Below are positions 57,144 to 64,000 of a DNA stretch of 64,000 bases, piece by piece. A program made the position numbers and the translations under genes. The notes under the pieces were generated by a model that did not search any database, was not told where the DNA came from, and worked only from the letters and a program-made list of their open reading frames with translations. The first letter of the stretch is position 1. The number at the start of each line of letters is the position of its first letter. This DNA comes from Rhodovulum sp. 12E13. GTDB taxonomy: Bacteria > Pseudomonadota > Alphaproteobacteria > Rhodobacterales > Rhodobacteraceae. The stretch is from assembly GCF_003340565.1 (NCBI RefSeq), contig NZ_QPLK01000010.1, positions 82,104 through 146,103 of the forward strand, read 5' to 3'.

Positions 57144-58464
57144 TCAGTCCGTCCCCGAAGGCCGGGTGGCCGGGTCCGACACTGCCTCCGGCGCGCCGTC
57201 GTCTGCCTCGGGGGCCAGCGTCGCCTCTGCCTCGGCCTCGGTCGCGGCCAGCACCGCCGTCTCGGGCGTGGCGATCCGCGCCGGCGGGCTGGCAACGAAA
57301 TCCGCCTTCTCTTCCTGCGGAACCTCGGCGCGACGGCGCATCCGCCACAAGGCGAAGAACGCGATGCCCACATGCGCTGCCGCCGTGATCGCGAAGAGGA
57401 GCGACGGCGCGCGCCCGGTCATCGCCACGCCCGCGACGAGCGGGCCGACGATGCTGCCGAGGCCGAAGACCATCAGCAGCCCCCCCCGACACCTGGATGA
57501 AGGTGCCGGGCGCGGCGTGGTCGTTGGCATGGGCGAGGATCACCGGATACATCGAGAAAATCGCCGCCCCGAACAGGGCCGCCAGCGCGAGGTTCGCCGC
57601 CCGTCCCTCGGGTGCGAGGACGAGGAACGCCGCGTCGGCCACCAGCGCGACGAGAGACAGGCCGATCAGCACCAGCCGCCGGTCGACATTGTCCGACACC
57701 GCGCCCACCGGGATCTGGGCCGCCGCGCCCGCCAGCACCGGCATGGCCGCGAAGATGGCGATCGCCGTCAGCTCGAGGCCCGTCCGCTCGGCGTAGACGG
57801 GCGCGAGCGTGCCGAACGAGCCGTTCGAGATGCCCACGAGGAACACCGCCACCACCGCGACGGGCGAGTTGCGCCACAACGCCCCCAGATCGAGCCGGAC
57901 GCTGACCAGCGGCGCGGGCGTCGCCGTGTTCGACAGCGCCGTGGGCACCAGCGCGAGGCAATAGCCGATCGCCGCGACGACGAAGAAGGCGTAGCCCAGC
58001 GGGTCGCCGAAGGGCAGGACGAGCTGGCCGGCCGTCGAGGCGACGAGGTTGACCATCGTGTAGACGCCGAAAATGCGGCCTCGCGTCTGCGGCTCGCTGC
58101 GCTCGGACAGCCAGCTTTCGACGATCATGGCGGCGCCGGCGAAGCAGAAGCCCGAGAGCGCCCTGAGCGCGATCCACGCCCAGGCCTCGACGATCAGCAG
58201 CGCGCCGAGGATCGAGACGGCCGCGAGGGCCGCCATGACCCCGAAGGCGCGGATGTGCCCGACCCGGGCCACCACGCTCGCCATCGTCACGCATCCCGCC
58301 ACGTAGCCGATCGCCCAGCCGGTGCCGAGCAGGCCGAGCGACAATGCGGAGAACCCCTCGGCCCCCCCGCGCACCGGCAGCAGGAGGCCGTGCAGGCCGC
58401 CCGCGAAGAGGAGCAGGGCCGAGCCCAGAAGCAGGGCGGAGATGGGCAGAAGCTGGCGCGTCAT
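57144..58464 (-). pseudogene. MFS transporter, frameshifted in a G8 tract
   Basis: The first ~325 residues (MTRQLLPISALLLGSALLLFAGGLHG.. to HAAPGTFIQVSGG) form a normal YcaD-like MFS transporter with about ten membrane segments. The remaining C-terminus (LLMVFGLGSIVGPLVAGVAM..) continues in another frame, joined at a run of eight G on the minus strand (57480-57487); seven would restore 'VSGGLLMVFG'. Intact length would be about 440 residues. Could be a true lesion, a slippage-controlled gene, or a sequencing error. Confidence 0.85.
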
Positions 58465-58750
58465 GGGGCCGGTCTATCGCCCGCGGAGGGGCGTGAACAG
58501 GTCGCCCCTTGCGTCTTCCAATGTGTCGCGGGAGGGGCGGGCACGGCGCTCGACGTAGTGGCGGCTGGAGACGCGGCCGGCATCGGCTCGACCAGGGCCG
58601 ACCCGGCGGACGGACCGGTCGTGCGCCGGGCAATGGGGGCCGACCGGCCCTGTCGACGGGGCCATGCGGCGGTGGCGTCGCGGTGGCCCGCTTGATCGAC
58701 CCCGAAAGGATGGCATATCCCGATGCGATCGGACACGGCAGAGGTCGGCG

Positions 58751-60127
58751 ATGGCGCCCGGCAGAGACGATCAAGGGGCCGGGCCGCCCGCGACGGTCGA
58801 CGCGGGGCGGAACGGCAGGGGCGTGCCCCGTGCTCTCCCGTCTCCGCGCGACGCCTTCGGGCGCCTCGTCCGGGCGCTCGGCGGCAGGGCCGCGGCAACC
58901 GGGCTCGGTCGGCGCCGCGGCGGCCGGCTGCGCCTCCTGCTCCACATCGGTACGGAAAAGACCGGATCGACCAGCCTGCAATACTGGTGCGTCGTGAACG
59001 CCGCCGCGCTCAGGGAGCACGGCATCTGGTATGCCGACGCGCAGGGCCGCCCGGATCATCGCGGCATCGCCGTCTATCCGAAGGACATGAGCGAACCCGA
59101 CGACGGCTTCTGGGAACTGGGCCTGCGCAGCCCCGCGGATCTGGCCCGCTTCCGCGAAGGGCTCGCGCGCCGGCTCGCCGAGGAAGTCGCCGCGGCGCGC
59201 GCCCGGGGCTGCTCGACCTTCGTGATCTCGAGCGAACACCTGCATTCGCGCATGATCACCACCGACGAGGTCGGCCGCCTGAAGGGCCTTCTCGCGCCCC
59301 TCTTCGACGAGGTGACGGTGGTGGCCTTCATCCGCCCGCAGATCGACCTCGCGGTCAGCCGCCTGTCGGTTGCCGCAAGGGAAGGGGCGCTCCGCCCGGA
59401 CCTTCTCGACGTGTTCGTCCGGCTGAACCGGCCCTATTTCGACTATCACGCCATGTGGCAGCGATGGACGGCGCATTTCGCGCGGGTCGAGTTCCTGGCG
59501 TTCGATCGCAATCCCGACGTGATCGAACGCCTGTGCGAGATCCTGGCCGTGGACAAGGACGCCTTCCAGGCGCAGCCGCGGATGAACGAGAAGGTCGATT
59601 ATCGCGCCGCGATGCTCACCTGCGCCCTCGACCTGACCAAGTGGGACGCCGACGGGCACCGCAACTGGAACCACGACATCTACATCGACGATCTGCCGGT
59701 CGAGATGCCGATCAGCCTGTCGCGCGACGCCGCGCGCCGCTTCCAGGCCAACTTCGCCGAAGGCAACGCGGCCCTCGTGCGGGCCTGCCCCACGCTGGAG
59801 GCCCGCGACCTCGACATGGACGAGACCAGGTTTCCCGTGGAGGGCAATTTCGAGCGCATTTTCCAGGCGTTCGAGGCCGCCTCCTTCGCCCGGCGCTCCG
59901 TCGTGCGGCTCAACGCCGAGCTGTGGCTGCAACGGTCGCGCACGCGCTTCTCGCAGGCCGAGACGCACGAGGCCCACGGCAAGCTGCACGAGGCCAACCT
60001 CTTGCTGGACGAGGCGGCGACCTTTCTCGACCGGGCGCGTCAGGCCGATCTGGAGAGGATGCGCCCGGCCGTCGCCGGTTTCGCCGACGAGATCGACGTC
60101 ATGCGCCGGCGCATCGCCGGCGGGTGA
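58751..60127 (+). CDS. Sulfotransferase-like protein
   Basis: A 458-residue protein. The PAPS-binding loop LLLHIGTEKTGSTSLQYW is near residue 55-72, and VVAFIRPQIDLAVSRLS is the likely 3'-phosphate site (usual form R.P...a.S). The C-terminus is a long alpha-helical stretch (SFARRSVVRLNAELWLQRSRTRFSQAETHEAHGKLHEANLLLDEAATFL). Probably modifies a surface carbohydrate; substrate unknown. ATG at 58751 chosen with AGAGG upstream; the first ~45 residues are low-complexity. Confidence 0.72.
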   Translation: MAPGRDDQGAGPPATVDAGRNGRGVPRALPSPRDAFGRLVRALGGRAAATGLGRRRGGRLRLLLHIGTEKTGSTSLQYWCVVNAAALREHGIWYADAQGRPDHRGIAVYPKDMSEPDDGFWELGLRSPADLARFREGLARRLAEEVAAARARGCSTFVISSEHLHSRMITTDEVGRLKGLLAPLFDEVTVVAFIRPQIDLAVSRLSVAAREGALRPDLLDVFVRLNRPYFDYHAMWQRWTAHFARVEFLAFDRNPDVIERLCEILAVDKDAFQAQPRMNEKVDYRAAMLTCALDLTKWDADGHRNWNHDIYIDDLPVEMPISLSRDAARRFQANFAEGNAALVRACPTLEARDLDMDETRFPVEGNFERIFQAFEAASFARRSVVRLNAELWLQRSRTRFSQAETHEAHGKLHEANLLLDEAATFLDRARQADLERMRPAVAGFADEIDVMRRRIAGG

Positions 60128-60284
60128 CCGGCGCCCCTGCCGGCCGCGCAGGCGAGACGCCAGTCGCCGCCGGTGCGCGCGGCCCCGCGCCGTGGTCGCC
60201 GTCGTGGAGTCGCCACGGCTCGGGCCAACAGGAGGGCTGGCCGTGCCGTCGGCTTCGCCGGCCGATGCGCCGGGCGTTACGGTC

Positions 60285-61097
60285 TCAGCCGCTCGCCTGC
60301 CGCCGCGAGGCCAGCACGGCCTTGAGGCTGGCGATTGCATCGGTCTCGCCGTCGCCGGTGCGGCTCGCCAGTGCCGAGACGTCGCGCACCAGCACGCGGT
60401 CGGGGCCGAGGATCTCGATGTCCCCTTCGTCCTCGAGCCAGTGGAAGGCGCGCGAGATCGATTCCGTCCGCGTGCCCAGCAGGTGGGCGAGGTCGGTGCG
60501 GCTGATCGGGACCCTGATCTCGAACCCGTCCGGCCGCAGCTCGACAAGCCGGTCGACCGACGCGAAGCGCGAACACAGAAGGACGAGAAAGCCCGCGAGA
60601 CGGCTCGAGATCTTGCGATTCGACAGCAGGACCATCCAGTCGCGGGCGCGGTCGAGCTCGGTAAGGATGTTCATGAGCAAGGCCCGGTCGAGATCGGGCG
60701 CGTGCGACAGCAGCTCCTCGAAGCGCCGCCGCGGAAAGGCGCAGACCTCTGCGTCGGTGGCGGCCTCCACCGAGAAGTCGCTGGCCCCGTCGAAGACCCG
60801 CCCGAACATGTCGCCCTCGAAGAGCAGGCCCACGATGTGCTGCCGCCCGTCCGCCAGCGTCTTCTGCAATCGCAGGATGCCTGACAGGACGCAGCCGACA
60901 TAGTCGCTGGTCTCGCCCTCGTGGATGGCCGTCTGGCCCGCGCCGAGGCGGCGCGGCCGGCACATCGCCGCGAGCGCGGCGCGTGTCTCCGCCTTCACGT
61001 CGGACAGGGCGGACGAGCCGGCGTGACAGCGATGCGAGGTCTGGCCGACGCCCGACGTCATGTCTGCCCCTTGGGGCCGCTGTTCGTGCGAGCACAT
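60285..61097 (-). CDS. Crp/Fnr family transcriptional regulator (A)
   Basis: A cyclic-nucleotide-type sensor domain (IHEGETSDYVGCVLSGILRLQKTLADGRQHIVGLLFEGDMFGR) and C-terminal helix-turn-helix (VPISRTDLAHLLGTRTESISRAFHWLEDEGDIEI). 270 residues from ATG 61097 (AGAGG upstream) or 258 from ATG 61061. The N-terminus has scattered cysteines (HRCHAGS, AAMCRPR, YVGC) but not the full four-Cys FNR arrangement, so oxygen sensing through an Fe-S cluster is uncertain. Divergent from regulator B. Confidence 0.85.
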   Translation of the reverse strand: MCSHEQRPQGADMTSGVGQTSHRCHAGSSALSDVKAETRAALAAMCRPRRLGAGQTAIHEGETSDYVGCVLSGILRLQKTLADGRQHIVGLLFEGDMFGRVFDGASDFSVEAATDAEVCAFPRRRFEELLSHAPDLDRALLMNILTELDRARDWMVLLSNRKISSRLAGFLVLLCSRFASVDRLVELRPDGFEIRVPISRTDLAHLLGTRTESISRAFHWLEDEGDIEILGPDRVLVRDVSALASRTGDGETDAIASLKAVLASRRQASG

Positions 61098-61686
61098 GAC
61101 GCGCCTCTGCCCTTCACATAGAGATATGATAACATGACCGGTGCATGTCCGCCACGATTTCGTTGACAGCTGTCAATGATCCCTCCGACCGGTTCGGGCG
61201 AGATGACAGTGCAGGTCTGTCCTGGGAGGGGGGCATGGCTCGTGAGACGACGTGGGCCCCTGTGGCCATTGCGGTTCCTGCGCGCGATCTTGGGGGCCGG
61301 GGAGGCCGCCGCGAGAGTTGGGTCGACCGCGCGAGCGGGGCGACGCCGCTGTACCTGCGCCACCACCTCTCCGAAAGGGCCGGACGGCCGTTCGTCTCGG
61401 ACGCAACCGGATGCGGCAGGGCGATGGGGCCGGGATCGGATCCGGTCCCGCGGGGCATGCAGGTCGCCGCGCGCGGTTCGCGCCCCGTCCGCGAGGCACG
61501 TCTCCGCAGCCGCCGCCCGACGTGCCGCGCTGTCCTTGCTCCGAAATGGCCGTTCGGCCCGCGCGCAGAGCTGCCCGCCCCGCTCGTCAACAGCGTCTGT
61601 CCCGAGCGGGACGCGAGAGCTGTCCACCTGTCCAAGGCGGGGCCGCGGGGCGCCGCCTCGGACGCAAGTCGAAAGGAGCGAGGGCG
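61098..61686. other. Divergent regulator intergenic region
   Basis: 589 bp between two Crp/Fnr genes. It holds an FNR-like palindrome at 61163-61176 and an AT-rich patch (61115-61135) that may be the -10 for regulator A. The remaining 500 bp before regulator B shows no convincing gene. Confidence 0.6.
61163..61176. promoter_or_regulatory. FNR/Crp-type palindrome
   Basis: TTGACAGCTGTCAA, a perfect 14-bp palindrome of the Crp/Fnr superfamily form TTGA(C/T)-N4-(G/A)TCAA. It lies 66 bp upstream of the ATG at 61097, with the AT-rich TATCAT (61131-61126) between, fitting activation or autoregulation of regulator A. Confidence 0.65.
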
Positions 61687-62586
61687 ATGATGCCTGCACC
61701 AGCAGCACGACACCGCAAGACGCGGCACCTGTCGCCCGTCCCGGGAGAGGGCACCCCGGCGGCCCGTTGCCGTGGCTGCACGCTGCGCGGCGCCGATCTG
61801 TGCCGCGCCATTCGCGCGAGTGCCCCGACGGGGACCCCTCCGCCCGCGCTCCGGACGACCGGCCGGGGCAGGCAGATCCTCGCCGCGGGCGAGGCGGCGG
61901 GCTTTCTCGCCGTCGTCCGGCGCGGCTATGCCCGCCGCACGACGATGCGCATGGACGGCAAGCGGATCCTGCTGGATCTCGCCCTGCCGGGCGACATCTT
62001 GGGCGGGGTGCCGGGCACGACCTCGCCCTGTGACCTCGAAGCGGCCACGGAGGTCGAGATGTGCGTCCACGACACCCGTCGCCTCGGGTGGAGCCTGGAG
62101 GGGTCCATCTCCGTTCTCGGCCTGCTCGTTCGGGAGGCCGACGAGATGCACCGCCGCCTTCTCGGCACGTTGTGGCGCAACGGCACCCTCACCAGCCGGG
62201 AGCGCATCGCCGCCTTCCTCGTCTGGGCGACCGGGATCATGCCGACCGAGCCGATGCCGGACGGCAGTGTCGTCGTCACGATGGAGATCGACCGGCGCGA
62301 CTGGGCCGACCTGACGAACACCGCCGTCGAGACGATCAGCCGGACCTTGCGCGACCTCGGCGAGCGCGGGCTGGTCTGCAGCCTCTCGCCCTACCGCTTC
62401 CGCATCCCCGACCTGCAGCGGCTGGCGGCGCTCGCCGGCGTCGATCCGCCCGTGCGCCGCGCCGCCGCGGCGGGCCCGCTCCCGGCGGCGCCGGACCGCG
62501 TCGCGTCGCAGTCTCCGGCCCGGCGGATGATGGCCGTCAATGCGTGCGCTTCCGGTGTCCGTGGCCTCGACGCCACGCGCCCCTGA
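61687..62586 (+). CDS. Crp/Fnr family transcriptional regulator (B)
   Basis: 299 residues from ATG 61687 (AAGGAG upstream). N-terminal cysteine group CRGCTLRGADLC (FNR/FixK-like spacing C-x2-C-x7-C) suggests a redox or oxygen input. Sensor domain: RQILAAGEAAGFLAVVRRGYARRTTMRMDGKRILLDLALPGDILGG. HTH: MEIDRRDWADLTNTAVETISRTLRDLGERGLV. The C-terminal 45 residues are low-complexity. Only about 500 bp from the other regulator's start. Confidence 0.85.
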   Translation: MMPAPAARHRKTRHLSPVPGEGTPAARCRGCTLRGADLCRAIRASAPTGTPPPALRTTGRGRQILAAGEAAGFLAVVRRGYARRTTMRMDGKRILLDLALPGDILGGVPGTTSPCDLEAATEVEMCVHDTRRLGWSLEGSISVLGLLVREADEMHRRLLGTLWRNGTLTSRERIAAFLVWATGIMPTEPMPDGSVVVTMEIDRRDWADLTNTAVETISRTLRDLGERGLVCSLSPYRFRIPDLQRLAALAGVDPPVRRAAAAGPLPAAPDRVASQSPARRMMAVNACASGVRGLDATRP

Positions 62587-62597
62587 GGGCTCGCCGC

Positions 62598-62799
62598 GAA
62601 GCCCCGTCGGACGCCGGTGCGGGCGCGGGCGAGGCGTGGCCATCCTTTCTGTCGCTGCGACACGAGATCGACCGGCTGTTCGACGAGTTCGGCGCCCGGG
62701 CCTGGCGCGGGCCGCTGTCGCGTCGCATGCAGGCGCTGATGCCCGCCTGCGGCGAGGGCGCCGTGCGGCCGGCGACCGAACGGGTCGAGTGCGGCGGCT
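62598..62799 (+). pseudogene. Hsp20-type small heat-shock protein remnant (N-terminal part)
   Basis: One frame reads GEAWPSFLSLRHEIDRLFDEFGARAWRGPLSRRMQAL, which is the typical N-terminus of bacterial Hsp20 proteins (PF.sLrrEiDRLFddF). No alpha-crystallin domain follows; sequence changes to insertion-element debris near 62850. No good start codon or Shine-Dalgarno. Interpreted as a gene truncated by transposition. Confidence 0.5.
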
Positions 62800-62849
62800 T
62801 TCTCGCGCAAGGAGGGGGAAGGCCGGACGTCCCCTTTCCCAAGGCGCAC

Positions 62850-63126
62850 TTATCCCATGGGCTCCGTGACAGGGATGCCGAGCGCGGTGTCACGGTTGCG
62901 CACGCGGTAGCCGCGGTCGACGAAGGCGCGGCGGAGGCGGGTGTCGGTGAGGATCTCCACCTGCTCGAGCGCCTCGCGCAGGGTATGGCCGTCTTAGGGG
63001 TTGCCGGCCATCGCGCGCATGCCCACGACGAAGCCCTCCCCGTGCGTGGTCGCGACCGAGACCTTACAGCCGAACTCGTAGCGGACCCGCGCCTTGCGCT
63101 TCGAGATGCAGTCGACCTCACCGTCT
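62850..63126 (-). pseudogene. IS5-family transposase fragment
   Basis: The minus strand reads EVDCISKRKARVRYEFGCKVSVATTHGEGFVVGMRAMAGNP, a stop (TAA at 62996-62994), then DGHTLREALEQVEILTDTRLRRAFVDRGYRVRN. This is the conserved central part of IS5/IS1182-type transposases (V.C..KGKA..pYEFG.KVS.., NPYDGHTL). The stop replaces the expected tyrosine codon. Both ends are missing. Confidence 0.8.
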
Positions 63127-63237
63127 CGGTGCCGGCCGGGAGCGCCCGGCGTGTCCTCTGTCAGGCCGGGTTGGCCCGGTAGCTTTCGCCGCTTCGGATC
63201 AGAGCCCAGACGACCCGCGCCATGCGGTTCGCCAGCG

Positions 63238-63279
63238 GCCGCCAATGATCGCGCCAATGGTTCGAGCAGCATTGGCGGC
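63238..63279. repeat. Inverted repeat within the IS110 remnant
   Basis: GCCGCCAATG (63238-63247) and CATTGGCGGC (63270-63279) flank about 22 bp at the point where the IS110 frame is broken. It may be a small secondary insertion or rearrangement scar. Confidence 0.45.
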
Positions 63280-63661
63280 GGGACGACCTTCACGGGCTTT
63301 TTCTCCAGCATGCGTTAGAGCCAGTCGTCGCCGGGTCGGCGGCACCGCCGTGCGCTGATCTGCGCCATCGCGCCGAGATAGAGTGGCCGCCGGAGATACC
63401 GGTTGCCGGCCTTCGAGATCCGGCCCAACTGCTCCTTGCCGCCGCTCGAGTGGGGTTGCGGCGTGAGCCCGAGCCAGGCGGCGTAATCGCGGGCCGTGCG
63501 GAAGTTGTCGACCTCAGGCGTCGTGCCGGAGGCACGCCTGCGGCGTGACGCGGCGATCGCGCTCGCCGTGATGGCGCCAAGGCCCGGGATCGTCGCCAGG
63601 CGCCGGGCGAGCGGGTCGGTCTTCTGGGCCGCCTTGATCCGTGCGGTCACCGCGTCGATCT

Positions 63662-63778
63662 TCTCCTGCGTCTCCTGCGTCTCCTGCGTCTCCTGCGTCT
63701 CCTGCGTCTCCTGCGTCTCCTGCGTCTCCTGCGTCTCCTGCGTCTCCTGCGTCTCCTGCGTCTCCTGCGTCTCCTGCG
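63662..63778 (-). repeat. 9-bp tandem repeat, 13 copies, in the IS110 remnant
   Basis: Thirteen exact copies of TCTCCTGCG (plus strand), encoding twelve QET units plus QEK on the minus strand. Related transposases have only a single ...LQEK.. at this place, so one unit has expanded in frame. Confidence 0.95.
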
Positions 63779-63875
63779 GCTGCTCGGCGAGAAGGTCGAT
63801 GGCCGGCCGTGCCGCGGCGGGCAGGTCCTTTGCCGCCTCGAGCAGCCGATCGACGTTACGGATGCCCTTGGCCAC

Positions 63876-64000
63876 CTCGAGCAGATCGGGAACCTCACCG
63901 AGGTGATCGAGAAGCTCGCAGCCGACCTGGAAGCAGCTTCGAAGACGGACGAGGAGCTGCGCCGGCTATGCACGATCCCCGGAATCGGCCCGGTGACTGC
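63876..64000 (+). pseudogene. Second IS110-type transposase fragment (plus strand, runs off right edge)
   Basis: Plus-strand frame: LEQIGNLTEVIEKLAADLEAASKTDEELRRLCTIPGIGPVTA, the approach to the transposase_20 helix-hairpin-helix of an IS110-family enzyme. It meets the minus-strand IS110 remnant head to head around 63870-63900, and no N-terminal catalytic half lies upstream, so it is likely 5'-truncated. Continuation beyond the window unknown. Confidence 0.65.

Larger units (their letters stand above)
63161..63890 (-). pseudogene. IS110-family transposase remnant with expanded repeat
   Basis: Reading VAKGIRNVDRLLEAAKDLPAAARPAIDLLAEQ, a QET repeat, then KIDAVTARIKAAQKTDPLARRLATIPGLGAITASAIAA..DNFRTARDYAAWLGLTPQPHSSGGKEQLGRISKAGNRYLRRPLYLGAMA: the transposase_20 domain of IS110/IS116. 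After GDDWL a TAA (63317-63315) interrupts. RMLEKKPVKVV continues in frame, then a frame change leads to ANRMARVVWALIRSGESYRANPA and a stop at 63161. The catalytic N-terminal DEDD half is absent. Confidence 0.85.

Overview
The window looks like chromosome of a very GC-rich alphaproteobacterium of the Rhodobacterales (Rhodobacteraceae/Paracoccaceae). Evidence: a ferredoxin closely resembling Rhodobacter FdVI; protein families I know mainly from Rhodobacter relatives (RSP_2647-, RSP_2648- and RSP_7527-type); a complex I NDUFA12 homologue; a SAM-II riboswitch before the sulfhydrylase gene; an alphaproteobacterial LexA box (GTTC-N7-GTTC); and short dispersed repeats ending in 'ATATCCCCGCCGGAGGC'. 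Most of it is ordinary core chromosome. No tRNA, rRNA, CRISPR array or prophage was seen. The last 1.4 kb is insertion-sequence debris.

Layout. 1-4.1 kb: edge of an M48-like membrane protein, acyl-CoA synthetase, sulfotransferase, Hint-domain protein. 4.1-12.7 kb: a fatty-acid oxidation block (two MerR regulators, DmdC-like acyl-CoA dehydrogenase, GST, thiolase, FadJ) facing two coupled thioesterases and a MATE exporter. 14-17 kb: DUF4239-like membrane protein, L-serine deaminase, OB-fold periplasmic protein, tiny membrane protein. 17.2-24.7 kb: rpiA, gor, hflK-hflC-DUF2065, wrbA, degP, i.e. redox and envelope quality control. 24.8-31.7 kb: peptidoglycan-binding lipoprotein, xseA, purD, a duplicated-motif secreted protein, a VCBS-repeat lipoprotein, fdxE, and an orphan DnaE2 C-terminal OB-fold gene directly behind a LexA box. 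31.9-36.2 kb: ftsY, yciB, CDGSH protein, GST, hydrolase. 36.3-45.8 kb: SAM-II riboswitch plus metZ-type sulfhydrylase, glnE and a coupled small gene, edd with an operator inside its promoter, rRNA methyltransferase, PIN protein. 46-50.3 kb: unusual photolyase-like protein, clpP, clpX, cupin. 50.4-54.1 kb: NDUFA12 homologue, mlaD, DUF2155, aat, accC-accB. 54.3-58.5 kb: preT-preA pyrimidine degradation behind a RutR-like box, then a frameshifted MFS gene. 58.7-62.6 kb: second sulfotransferase-like protein and two divergent Crp/Fnr regulators around an FNR-like palindrome. 62.6-64 kb: Hsp20 remnant, IS5-type fragment, broken IS110 transposase with a 13-unit 9-bp tandem array, and the start of an opposing IS110-type frame.

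How the genes work together. GST-thiolase-FadJ overlap by start/stop codons and, with the acyl-CoA dehydrogenase behind its own MerR gene, form a beta-oxidation unit. accB and accC supply malonyl-CoA for the opposite direction. HflKC, DegP and ClpXP are proteolytic quality-control systems. metZ and preTA each carry a cis element that fits their pathway (SAM and uracil, respectively).

The observations I would follow up first are the SOS-box DnaE2 OB-fold orphan, the photolyase-like protein whose alpha/beta domain appears to lie at the C-terminus, the in-frame minisatellites (GST, thioesterase, transposase), the G8 frameshift in the MFS gene, and the arrays of perfect palindromes between convergent genes. 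I found no clearly new multi-gene system.
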